Program-made: the position numbers and the translations under genes
From: JBELHO01 sp042091375
GTDB taxonomy: Bacteria; Pseudomonadota; Gammaproteobacteria; Enterobacterales; Alteromonadaceae
NCBI GenBank assembly: GCA_042091375.1
Contig: JBELHO010000005.1
Span: 1-64,000 of the forward strand
Direction of reading: 5' to 3'
DNA: 64,000 nt
Notes under the pieces: generated by a model
Databases searched by the model: none
What the model was told of the DNA's origin: nothing
The model's input: the letters and a program-made list of their open reading frames with translations, nothing else
Shown here: positions 52,434 to 60,751 of the stretch, in pieces
Layout: each line of letters opens with the position of its first letter
Numbering within the stretch: position 1 is the stretch's first letter

Positions 52434-53978
52434 ATGACACATAAAAAATCTACTGTCCTTATTATTTTAGATGGTTGGGGCTACAGTAAAAATACTGAGT
52501 CTAATGCAATACATCACGCCAACACACCGGTTATTGATAATTTGATGGCCAACTATCCTAGTATGCTGATCAACACCTCGGGTATGGCGGTAGGCTTGCC
52601 CGATGGTCAAATGGGTAACTCTGAAGTTGGCCATGTAAATATTGGTGCCGGTAGAGTGGTTTATCAAGACTTCACTAGGATCACCAAAGCCATTGCTGAA
52701 AAATCTTTTGCTGAAAATAAAGTGCTCTGCAACGCAGTGGACAAAGCAGTCAAACACAATAAAGCGCTACATATTTGCGGCTTAATGTCTCCTGGTGGGG
52801 TACACAGCCACGAAGACCATATATTGGCAATGATAGATTTAGCGCATAGCCGCGGAGCAACACAAATTTATTTACACGCTTTTCTCGACGGTCGAGACAC
52901 ACCACCGAGAAGTGCTCGAACTTCTCTGCAAAAGGTAGAGCAAAAATTCAGTGAAATAGATTGTGGGCAAGTGGCCTCTATCGTAGGCAGGTATTTCGCC
53001 ATGGATAGAGATCAACGTTGGGATCGAATATCGTCAGCTTATCATTTAATGGTCTGTGGAGAAGCTGACTATCAATACCCAAATTCGCTAGCAGCTCTAG
53101 ACAGTGCCTATTTACGTGACGAAGATGACGAATTTGTTCAAGCCAGTGCCATTGTCGACCAGCAGGGAAATACCATTAAGGTAAATGATGATGACGCAGT
53201 GATATTTATGAACTTTAGAGCCGATCGCGCGCGTCAATTTACTCGCTGTTTTACTGAGGATAACTTCTCAGCCTTTGCGCAAAAAAGTACCCCTGCACTG
53301 GCCGATTTTGTGATGCTTACCCAATATGCTGCCGATATTGACACCAGCTGCGCTTTTCCACCTGTGGCTTTAGATAACGTATTAGGAGAGTGGTTAGAAA
53401 AACACCATAAAACCCAGCTGCGCATCTCTGAAACTGAAAAATATGCCCATGTCACTTTTTTCTTTAGTGGTGGCAAAGAAGCTGAGTTTAAAGGTGAAAC
53501 CCGTATTTTAGTACCGTCTCCTCAGGTGGCTACGTATGACTTACAACCAGAAATGAATGCCAGCTTATTGACTGACAAACTGACTGCGGCAATCAAAAGC
53601 GGTGAATATGATTTTATCGTATGCAACTATCCCAATGGCGACATGGTTGGTCATACCGGTAAATTTGACGCCGCTGTTAAAGCTTGTGAGGCGGTTGACC
53701 AGAGTATTGCTAGGGTCTTAGTTGCGCTAGAAGAAACCGGTAGTGAGTGTTTGATCACCGCAGATCACGGCAATGCCGAGCAAATGCTTGATCCGGTTTC
53801 TGGTCAAGCTCATACCGCCCACACCTGTGAACCTGTACCACTGATTTACGTTGGTAGGAAGGCTAAGCCTTCATCAACAGGTGCTTTAAGCGATCTATCT
53901 CCAACTATTCTCAATTTAATGGCGCTGCCACAACCGCAAGAGATGACAGGTGAAAATTTAATGTCGGTGGAAGAGTAA
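52434..53978 (+). CDS. gpmI: Phosphoglycerate mutase, cofactor-independent (2,3-bisphosphoglycerate-independent)
   Basis: GpmI interconverts 3- and 2-phosphoglycerate with two manganese ions. It starts MTHKKSTVLIILDGWGYSKN with metal-binding Asp, then GQMGNSEVGHVNIGAGRVVY with the catalytic Ser. HAFLDGRDTPPRSA, GRYFAMDRDQRWDR and CNYPNGDMVGHTGKFDA follow, and ITADHGNAEQM gives the final metal site. From ATG 52434 it has 514 residues, as in E. coli; GGGA precedes that start and a further ATG four codons upstream is less likely. It is divergent from yibN. Confidence 0.96.
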   Translation: MTHKKSTVLIILDGWGYSKNTESNAIHHANTPVIDNLMANYPSMLINTSGMAVGLPDGQMGNSEVGHVNIGAGRVVYQDFTRITKAIAEKSFAENKVLCNAVDKAVKHNKALHICGLMSPGGVHSHEDHILAMIDLAHSRGATQIYLHAFLDGRDTPPRSARTSLQKVEQKFSEIDCGQVASIVGRYFAMDRDQRWDRISSAYHLMVCGEADYQYPNSLAALDSAYLRDEDDEFVQASAIVDQQGNTIKVNDDDAVIFMNFRADRARQFTRCFTEDNFSAFAQKSTPALADFVMLTQYAADIDTSCAFPPVALDNVLGEWLEKHHKTQLRISETEKYAHVTFFFSGGKEAEFKGETRILVPSPQVATYDLQPEMNASLLTDKLTAAIKSGEYDFIVCNYPNGDMVGHTGKFDAAVKACEAVDQSIARVLVALEETGSECLITADHGNAEQMLDPVSGQAHTAHTCEPVPLIYVGRKAKPSSTGALSDLSPTILNLMALPQPQEMTGENLMSVEE

Positions 53979-54000
53979 TAATCAAGATGGCGTCTCATAC

Positions 54001-55188
54001 ATGAATAATGAACGCCTATTTCTCGGCGCTATACTGACAAAAATAACAGCTCGGCTGGCAGTACTGTGTTTATTGCTGGGATTTTTTTGCTCTGTTACTT
54101 TTAGTAGCATTGTAACTGCCCAGAGCAATGACCAGCAAAGTACTCGGCATAAACTCAGTCAAGTAAAAAAAGCCATAAGCGACAAAAAAAATGCCATAAA
54201 ACAAGCCAGTGATCAACGTCAACAATTGTTTGTTCAACTTGAAGCTGACGATGTCAACATAGCCGACATTGTAACTGCTATGCGAACAACTGAACAAAAA
54301 TTAGTGCAAATACAAGCTAAAATAAAGCAACTCAATATCGAGCAACAACAATTAGTCAAACAACAAATTCAACAAGAAAAATTACTCGCTGCGCAACTGC
54401 GAGCCGCTTATGCATCGGGTGATCACGATTACCTAAAGCTGTTATTAAATCAACAAAATCCAAAAGAAATCGAAAGGTCCTTAATGTATTATCGCTACTT
54501 AAATGAAGCGAGACTGAGTAAAATTGATCAGTTTAAAGACACCATCAACGCCTTAACTGAGGTCGTTATTGCTCAGCAACAACAAGCAGCGCAACAGCAG
54601 CAGTTGCAAACCCTGCAACAGCAACAAAAAACCCGGCTAGTCAACAATAAACAGCAACGCAAACAAACTATTGCCGCTTTAAACAAGCAACTACTCAACA
54701 ACCAACAAAGCCTTGAGCAATTGGAGATAGAAGAAGCCAGCTTAGCGAAAGCTATTGCCGCATTAATTGCCAAAAGTACACAAGCCATAGATTTAAATGG
54801 TCTAGCCAAACTTAAACGCAAGTTATCTTGGCCTATACAGGCGGGGATAAATCGCAGTTTTGGCTCGCAAAAACAAGGCTACTTAACCTGGAAAGGGGTA
54901 TTGATGAATGCCCCCGTAGGACAACAAGTAAAAACCATCCACCACGGCAAAGTGCTCTTTGCAGACTGGTTAAAAGGCTATGGCTTAGTGACCATTGTTG
55001 ATCACGGCAAAGGCTACATGAGTTTATATGGTCATAACCAAGCCTTACTTAAATCAGTGGGCGATCGGGTAGAAACTGGAGAGCCCATCGCTTTAGTTGG
55101 ACAAAGTGGCGGCCGCTCACAGTCGGCTTTGTACTTTGAAATTCGCCACAATGGCAAGGCTGTCAACCCAAAATTGTGGTGTAATTAA
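54001..55188 (+). CDS. envC: Murein hydrolase activator EnvC
   Basis: EnvC is a periplasmic coiled-coil protein that activates septal amidases AmiA/AmiB. After a signal peptide (about 1-40) come long Gln-rich coiled coils (about 45-255). A LytM/M23 domain follows (about 275-395) with HHGKVLFADWLKGYGLVTIV, then SLYGHNQALLKSVGDRVETG. The usual M23 zinc ligands are missing: no HxxxD at LTWKGVLMNAP, and YFE where HxH would be, as in E. coli EnvC. The target AmiB is at 32985. It lies 22 nt after gpmI in the gpmI-envC-yibQ order. Confidence 0.94.
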   Translation: MNNERLFLGAILTKITARLAVLCLLLGFFCSVTFSSIVTAQSNDQQSTRHKLSQVKKAISDKKNAIKQASDQRQQLFVQLEADDVNIADIVTAMRTTEQKLVQIQAKIKQLNIEQQQLVKQQIQQEKLLAAQLRAAYASGDHDYLKLLLNQQNPKEIERSLMYYRYLNEARLSKIDQFKDTINALTEVVIAQQQQAAQQQQLQTLQQQQKTRLVNNKQQRKQTIAALNKQLLNNQQSLEQLEIEEASLAKAIAALIAKSTQAIDLNGLAKLKRKLSWPIQAGINRSFGSQKQGYLTWKGVLMNAPVGQQVKTIHHGKVLFADWLKGYGLVTIVDHGKGYMSLYGHNQALLKSVGDRVETGEPIALVGQSGGRSQSALYFEIRHNGKAVNPKLWCN

Positions 55189-55277
55189 CCGTTTCGGCAC
55201 AGGCAATAATAGCAGTCGATATTCACCTCATTACCTGCTAGTCTAGAGCCACTTTATTAAAGACTGATCGTATTTTT

Positions 55278-56018
55278 GTGCCTGTATTGTTACTCCTACT
55301 TCTACTTTTTTTCTGTTCATCATCACTTGCTTTCCAAGCCAAAGTGGCGATCATTATCGACGATATTGGCTACCGCAAAAGCGACAGTGCGGTGCTAAAT
55401 TTACCCGGTGAAATTACCTATGCGGTGTTACCCCATACGCCGTTTGGTAAAACAATTGCACAACAAGCCTATGACAATAAACACGATGTACTTTTGCACA
55501 TCCCAATGCAAGCGCAAAGCAATAAAAAATTAGGGCCTGGCGCTTTAACCAGTGGTATGGATGATGACAATATTCGCCGGGTATTAGCAAAATCTTTCGC
55601 AGAAATCCCCTTTGCCTTAGGGATCAACAATCACATGGGCAGCTACCTTACTCAGCAATACAATGCCATGGCTTCAGTTATGCGTTACTTAAAAGAAAAT
55701 CAGCGCATATTCATTGATAGCATGACCAGTAAACGCAGCAAGGGTAAGCAAATAGCACAAGCCATAGGAGTTCCTAGCTTGAGCCGAAACATTTTTTTAG
55801 ATAACCAGTTGTCGCCAGAGTATATTACCAAGCAATTTAAACAACTTATTGCACAAGCTCATAGACACCAGCATGCCATAGGTATTGCACACCCTCACCC
55901 CGAAACTATTAATACATTAACAGCATTACTACCGCTTTTAGCAGAGCACAATATTGAACTAGTGCGCATATCCTCTTTATTTGCACACACCAGTCAGCAG
56001 CAACTGAATGCGCCTTAA
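55278..56018 (+). CDS. yibQ: Divergent polysaccharide deacetylase family protein (YibQ-type)
   Basis: A 246-residue secreted protein starting at GTG with a short hydrophobic leader (LLLLLLLFFCSSSLAFQ). The family motifs are AIIIDDIGYRKSDSAVLNLP, AVLPHTPFGKTIAQQAYDN and DVLLHIPMQAQ. GINNHMGSYLTQQ and IGIAHPHPETI follow, as in the divergent polysaccharide deacetylase 2 group. It follows envC at 90 nt, as in E. coli, and probably acts on the cell wall or a surface polysaccharide; activity is unproven. Confidence 0.88.
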   Translation: MPVLLLLLLLFFCSSSLAFQAKVAIIIDDIGYRKSDSAVLNLPGEITYAVLPHTPFGKTIAQQAYDNKHDVLLHIPMQAQSNKKLGPGALTSGMDDDNIRRVLAKSFAEIPFALGINNHMGSYLTQQYNAMASVMRYLKENQRIFIDSMTSKRSKGKQIAQAIGVPSLSRNIFLDNQLSPEYITKQFKQLIAQAHRHQHAIGIAHPHPETINTLTALLPLLAEHNIELVRISSLFAHTSQQQLNAP

Positions 56019-56203
56019 CAATAACATTAAGTCGCGGCAAACAGACCGACGGAGTCGAGTTTACATCACTAACCATAGGTGATGTTTACAAGCGATAGAC
56101 GTTGACACAATCAACCAAATGATTGTTAAAAGCATTGACCCCTCTTGCGTCTGAGGTAGAATATCACCCATTAATAAACAACAGTTTTACAATTAAGGAC
56201 AAT

Positions 56204-57547
56204 ATGAAAGTTACCGTATTTGGCATCGGTTATGTAGGGCTTGTACAAGCTGCCGTTTTAGCTTCAGTAGGTCATGATGTTATGTGTATTGACATCGATG
56301 ATAAAAAAATTGACAACCTAAAAAAAGGCATCATTCCGATTTACGAACCGGGTTTAACCCCGATTGTGCAAGAAGCTTATCAAAATGGTTTATTAACCTT
56401 TAGTACTGACGCAAAATTAGGCGTCGAACACGGCACAGTGCAATTTATTGCCGTAGGTACACCACCTGACGAAGATGGTTCGGCTGACTTAAGCTATGTG
56501 CTTGCCGTTGCCAGCACTATTGCTCAGCATATGTCGTCAGCGCGTATTATCATCAATAAATCAACCGTCCCCGTAGGCACTGCCGATCAAGTTCGCGCCC
56601 AAGTGAATGAGGTTTTATTGACTCGCGATGTTGATATCGACTTTGACGTAGTGTCTAATCCGGAGTTTTTAAAAGAAGGTGCTGCCGTCAGCGACTGCAT
56701 GAAACCTGATCGCATTGTTGTCGGTACCGAAAATGCTAATTCTCGTGAGATAATGCGAGAATTATACGCGCCTTTTAATCGCAATCATGATCGGATGATT
56801 TTTATGGATGTGCGCTCAGCTGAACTCACTAAATATGCTGCTAATTGTATGTTAGCCACTAAAATTTCGTTTATGAATGAAATGGCAAACCTCGCCGAGC
56901 GATTAGGGGCCGATATTGAATCTGTACGTCATGGTATTGGCTCTGACTCACGAATAGGCTATCAGTTTATTTATCCCGGCTGTGGTTACGGCGGCTCTTG
57001 TTTTCCCAAAGATGTAAAAGCCCTAGTGCGCACTGCCAATGCAATGGACTACTCGCCAGCCTTATTAGAAGCGGTGGAAGCGGTTAATTATCGACAAAAG
57101 AAAAAATTATTTACCCATCTTAACAATCATTTTAACGGTGAATTGGCGGGGAAAACTATTGCCATTTGGGGATTGTCTTTTAAGCCACAAACCGATGATA
57201 TGCGCGAGGCGTCTTCAATTGAACTCATGAAATCACTCTGGCAAGTTGGTGCTGCAGTGCAAGCATATGATCCCGAAGCCATGGAAGAGTGCCAAAGAAT
57301 ATTTGCCCAACAACCGGGGTTGTCCTTAGTTGGTACTAAAGAATCAGCGTTAAAAGGAGCTGATGCTTTGGTCATTTGCACTGAGTGGAGTCAATTTAGA
57401 GCGCCTGACTTTGATCTTATTGCACAGACACTAACCCACAAAGTCATTGTTGACGGTAGAAATTTATACGATCCGCAATTGTTGAAAAACCGCGGTTACA
57501 GTTATTATGCCATTGGCAGGGGTGACAGTGTCAACAAAACCCCTTGA
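56204..57547 (+). CDS. ugd: UDP-glucose 6-dehydrogenase
   Basis: Ugd oxidises UDP-glucose twice to UDP-glucuronate, a precursor of acidic polysaccharides. The sequence starts MKVTVFGIGYVGLVQAAVLA with the NAD loop. INKSTVPVGTADQV, SNPEFLKEGAAVSDCMKPDR, KISFMNEMANLAERLGADIE and the catalytic Cys in CGYGGSCFPKDVKALV follow. LSFKPQTDDMREASSIEL lies near the C-terminus. The ATG at 56204 is preferred because AAGGA lies upstream; the frame opens 27 codons earlier. It begins the nucleotide-sugar group and is followed 35 nt later by an epimerase. Confidence 0.94.
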   Translation: MKVTVFGIGYVGLVQAAVLASVGHDVMCIDIDDKKIDNLKKGIIPIYEPGLTPIVQEAYQNGLLTFSTDAKLGVEHGTVQFIAVGTPPDEDGSADLSYVLAVASTIAQHMSSARIIINKSTVPVGTADQVRAQVNEVLLTRDVDIDFDVVSNPEFLKEGAAVSDCMKPDRIVVGTENANSREIMRELYAPFNRNHDRMIFMDVRSAELTKYAANCMLATKISFMNEMANLAERLGADIESVRHGIGSDSRIGYQFIYPGCGYGGSCFPKDVKALVRTANAMDYSPALLEAVEAVNYRQKKKLFTHLNNHFNGELAGKTIAIWGLSFKPQTDDMREASSIELMKSLWQVGAAVQAYDPEAMEECQRIFAQQPGLSLVGTKESALKGADALVICTEWSQFRAPDFDLIAQTLTHKVIVDGRNLYDPQLLKNRGYSYYAIGRGDSVNKTP

Positions 57548-57582
57548 GTATTTTGTCAACTCTCTAATAGGATGACTGATAA

Positions 57583-58590
57583 ATGAAATATTTAGTGACA
57601 GGTGCAGCAGGCTTTATCGGCTATCATGTCGTTAAGAAATTATGCCAACAAGGCCATCAAGTGGTTGGCATTGATAATATCAATAATTATTACGATGTCA
57701 CATTAAAACAGGCTCGGCTAGCTGAACTAGCGTCATTGACAACATTTGATTTTATTCAACTTGATATTGCCGATCGTCAAGCAATAGCCGATTTATTTGC
57801 TAGCCAGCGGTTTGATCGTGTGATCCATCTTGCCGCTCAGGCTGGAGTTCGTTATTCTATTGATAACCCGATGGCTTATGCTGATGCAAATATCATCGGT
57901 CATCTGGCCATTTTAGAAGGCTGTCGGCGCAACCAAGTGCAACACTTAGTGTATGCTTCATCAAGTTCGGTTTATGGCCTCAATAACAAGGTTCCCTTTA
58001 GCACTGCAGATAGTGTTGATCATCCGATTTCTTTGTATGCCGCCACTAAAAAATCTAATGAACTGATGTCCCATACCTATTCACATTTGTATGATTTACC
58101 CACCACTGGACTGCGTTTTTTCACCGTCTATGGCCCTTGGGGACGTCCAGACATGGCATTGTTTAAATTTACTAAGGCCATTATTGAAGGTAACACAATC
58201 GATATCTACAACCATGGTGATATGTACCGTGATTTCACCTACATCGACGATATTGTTGAAGGTATCATCAAAATAAAGGATGTTATTCCAGCCAAAAATA
58301 TGCCCTGTCAAACCACTTCACTGTCGCCATCGACCAGTTCAGCTCCCTATCGTGTATTTAACATAGGTCATGGCAAGCCAGTGAAGTTAATGGCGTTTAT
58401 TCAATCTCTAGAAAACGCTTTGGGCATATCAGCAATGAAAAACTTTATGCCGATGCAAGACGGTGATGTCTATCAAACCTTTGCCGATGTCGACGATTTA
58501 TTTAGTGCCATTAACTATCAACCCAAGACATCAGTAGCTGAAGGAGTGACCCAGTTTGTTACTTGGTATCGTCAATTCTATCAAAAGTGA
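57583..58590 (+). CDS. NAD-dependent epimerase, UDP-glucuronate 4-epimerase-like
   Basis: A short-chain epimerase of 335 residues. Its motifs are KYLVTGAAGFIGYHVVKKLC (cofactor loop), DNINNYYDVTLKQARL, HLAAQAGVRYSIDNP, YASSSSVYG and the catalytic YAATK. GLRFFTVYGPWGRPDMALFK and YRDFTYIDDIVEGI follow. These closely resemble CapI/GAE proteins converting UDP-GlcA to UDP-GalA, consistent with the adjacent ugd. Substrate is inferred. The first 35 nt after ugd give no terminator, so the two are likely co-transcribed. Confidence 0.9.
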   Translation: MKYLVTGAAGFIGYHVVKKLCQQGHQVVGIDNINNYYDVTLKQARLAELASLTTFDFIQLDIADRQAIADLFASQRFDRVIHLAAQAGVRYSIDNPMAYADANIIGHLAILEGCRRNQVQHLVYASSSSVYGLNNKVPFSTADSVDHPISLYAATKKSNELMSHTYSHLYDLPTTGLRFFTVYGPWGRPDMALFKFTKAIIEGNTIDIYNHGDMYRDFTYIDDIVEGIIKIKDVIPAKNMPCQTTSLSPSTSSAPYRVFNIGHGKPVKLMAFIQSLENALGISAMKNFMPMQDGDVYQTFADVDDLFSAINYQPKTSVAEGVTQFVTWYRQFYQK

Positions 58591-58678
58591 TTTGTTACAC
58601 TGGTCTTAACCTACATAAACCGCAGATTTAAACCGCGCATGTATATAGCGCGTCTATATAGCGCAGATATGTAATATG

Positions 58679-59613
58679 TTAAAAAGCGATGTTATTAGTA
58701 TTTAATAACGATTTGAGGTGTTTCACTGGAATGGCATAGGTAATACCACTTGGTGNNNNNNNNNNNNNNNNNNNNNNNNNNNNNNNNNNNNNNNNNNNNN
58801 NNNNNNNNNNNNNNNNNNNNNNNNNNNNNNNNNNNNNNNNNNNNNNNNNNNNNNNTTTAATAACGATTTGAGGTGTTTCACTGGAATGGCATAGGTAATA
58901 CCACTTGGTGCACTGATCACCGCTTCTTTACTCGCTTGTACAAATACTTTATTAATAATACCCAATACCTTGCCAGTGGCTTGATCATACATAGCACTAC
59001 CGCTATTGCCTGGATAAGCAGTGGCATCCAGTTGATATACTAAATAGGGATCTCGCAAACGCTTTAACATACGAATAGTCATTTGCCGTGAATCCTCAAC
59101 AGGGATAATAGTTGGTGTCACACTTGATATAATACCGCGATGCGTCACTGGGTATAAGCCTAGTACTGCACCAATAGGAAAACCAGTAAATGCAATAGCG
59201 GTTCCTTCCGAACTGTATTCATCGTCGGCTAATGTCACTGCTGGGATCGGCACACCTTTGACCTTTAACACCGCTAAATCATGTTGTTTTGAGCTGGCAA
59301 CAAGTTCCGCTTCTCGGACAATAGCCTGTTTACCTGAGCCGACAAATACCGCCATTTGCTGCAGTAAACTCGGATCGAGTTGTTTCGGTAAAACATGGTG
59401 ATTGGTCACCACATACTGGCCATTACCAATGGCAAAACCACTGCCGTTTAATTTATTTTTGGGCCTGCCGGTTGGAGTAAATACTCCTATGCCAACCACA
59501 GACGGTTTTATTTTACTTACCGTATCCACCAATTGATCGGCAAAGCAATAATTAACTATGCACAGCAAACTACACAGTAAAGTGCACAAGAATTTATGCG
59601 TATAACTTAGCAA
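58679..59613 (-). CDS. Secreted trypsin-like serine protease, interrupted by an assembly gap
   Basis: After a signal peptide (FLCTLLCSLLCIVNYCFA) the catalytic triad is visible: His in VVTNHHVLP, Asp in KQHDLAVLKV and Ser in AYPGNSGSAMYD. It looks like a short S1C/trypsin-like protease without a PDZ domain. The TTG start has a perfect AAGGAG six bases upstream. The 3' part spans 100 N flanked by two identical 55-bp copies. Collapsing the copies and gap gives a clean end HLKSLLNTNNIAF and a TAA at 58679, about 259 residues. As printed, the frame shifts across the gap. Substrate is unknown. Confidence 0.8.
58701..58755. repeat. 55-bp copy left of the assembly gap
   Basis: Identical to 58856-58910 over all 55 bases, and ends exactly at the first N. 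It encodes the C-terminal part of the protease. It is probably one contig end overlapping the next. Confidence 0.95.
58756..58855. other. Assembly gap of exactly 100 N
   Basis: One hundred N is the conventional length for a scaffold gap of unknown size. Because the two flanks share 55 identical bases, the true distance is probably minus 55 rather than +100, so no sequence is likely missing. Confidence 0.97.
58856..58910. repeat. 55-bp copy right of the assembly gap
   Basis: Second copy of the 55 bases, starting at the first base after the N run. Together with the left copy it gives the protease a false frame change. Confidence 0.95.
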
Positions 59614-59858
59614 AAGTGACTCCTTAAAAGTTTATAATACTGATAAATTTAGCAAAATTGTTATCTTTCCGCCACAGTTGAACACAGAGTCAGCTATCAA
59701 ACACATAAAACAACAATAGTAACACTAATTTCAAAGTGGACATAAATGGCATTATTTTTTAATTACTAGAAGGTATTATTGATAGGTAGATTTTAAAAAA
59801 TCGGGCATACTAATCCTATAATAATAAATTGTTGTGGTGTTACAGGACAAAACTCATC

Positions 59859-60668
59859 ATGAATTTGCGCAAGAAATCAGCTGCTGCTCAAGCTAATGGA
59901 GGCATTAGCCAAAAAATAGCAGCAATGAAAATAAATGGTAATAACGATTTTATTGAGAGCCATTTTAATCAATTTTTATCGCCTGAAATGGCCTCCTCAA
60001 GTGCACTTAAAGATCAGGTTTACAAAATTCGTCACGCTGTTTATTGCCAAGAACTGGCTTTTAAACCCATCAAAGAAGATGGTAAAGAACAAGATCAGTT
60101 TGATCAACAATCGACATTTGCCCTGATCAAACACAAACCTACTGATAGTTATACCGGCTGTGTGCGAGTGATTTCGTCAACTCACCCTACACTGCCGCTG
60201 CCAATAGAGAAATATTGTAGCAAAGCTATTATTAACTCAGCACTGCACCCGAGCAATTTTCCCAGAGAAACAATAGGCGAAATATCTCGTTTGGCAGTAA
60301 AAGCAGATTTTCGGCGACGCAAAAATGATAAGTTTAAAGGTGCTGCTCTTGGTGCCATCAGTGAAACCAGTTACTCTGAGGCTGAATTGCGCTGTTTCCC
60401 ATTTATTGCTATTGGCCTTTATATGTCAGCCGCCTCTATCGCTATAGATAAAGGCATCACCCATGCATATGTAATGATGGAGCCCAGATTAGCACGCAGT
60501 ATGAAGTTTATTGGCATCAAACTGTTACCCATAGGTGATCCTATTCACTACCATGGTTTACGAGCGCCTTATTATATTAATTCGAAAATATTTTTAGATA
60601 ATCTATCACCCAGTTTCACTCATTTATATCAATCAGTTAGAGCCAAGCTATTAACAAAAACAGTTTAA
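59859..60668 (+). CDS. PEP-CTERM/exosortase system-associated acyltransferase
   Basis: The protein belongs to the GNAT-like family linked to PEP-CTERM/exosortase systems. It shows VYKIRHAVYCQELAFKPIKE, which resembles the N-terminus of LuxI-type autoinducer synthases and N-acyl amino acid synthases. GCVRVISSTHPTLPLPIEKY, ETIGEISRLAVKADFRRR and HAYVMMEPRLARSMKFIGIK follow. From ATG 59859 it has 269 residues; the frame opens ten codons earlier, but AGGAC sits near this ATG. The acyl product is unknown. Its presence suggests an exosortase elsewhere in the genome. Confidence 0.8.
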   Translation: MNLRKKSAAAQANGGISQKIAAMKINGNNDFIESHFNQFLSPEMASSSALKDQVYKIRHAVYCQELAFKPIKEDGKEQDQFDQQSTFALIKHKPTDSYTGCVRVISSTHPTLPLPIEKYCSKAIINSALHPSNFPRETIGEISRLAVKADFRRRKNDKFKGAALGAISETSYSEAELRCFPFIAIGLYMSAASIAIDKGITHAYVMMEPRLARSMKFIGIKLLPIGDPIHYHGLRAPYYINSKIFLDNLSPSFTHLYQSVRAKLLTKTV

Positions 60669-60751
60669 TTAAGTGAAAAGCTAGATGAAAATTGCTGTTC
60701 TCTTCAATACTTGCGATAATGTAATGCCCTGACATTCCATTGGTTTAATAA

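Noticed and set aside
58723..58910. A protease C-terminus read through the N run and ending at 58723
   Set aside because: The frame is shifted by the duplicated 55 bp and the 100 N, so that ending is an artefact.
58701..58910. A true 55-bp duplication or mobile-element target site
   Set aside because: Both copies abut the N run exactly, which fits contig overlap and not a biological repeat.
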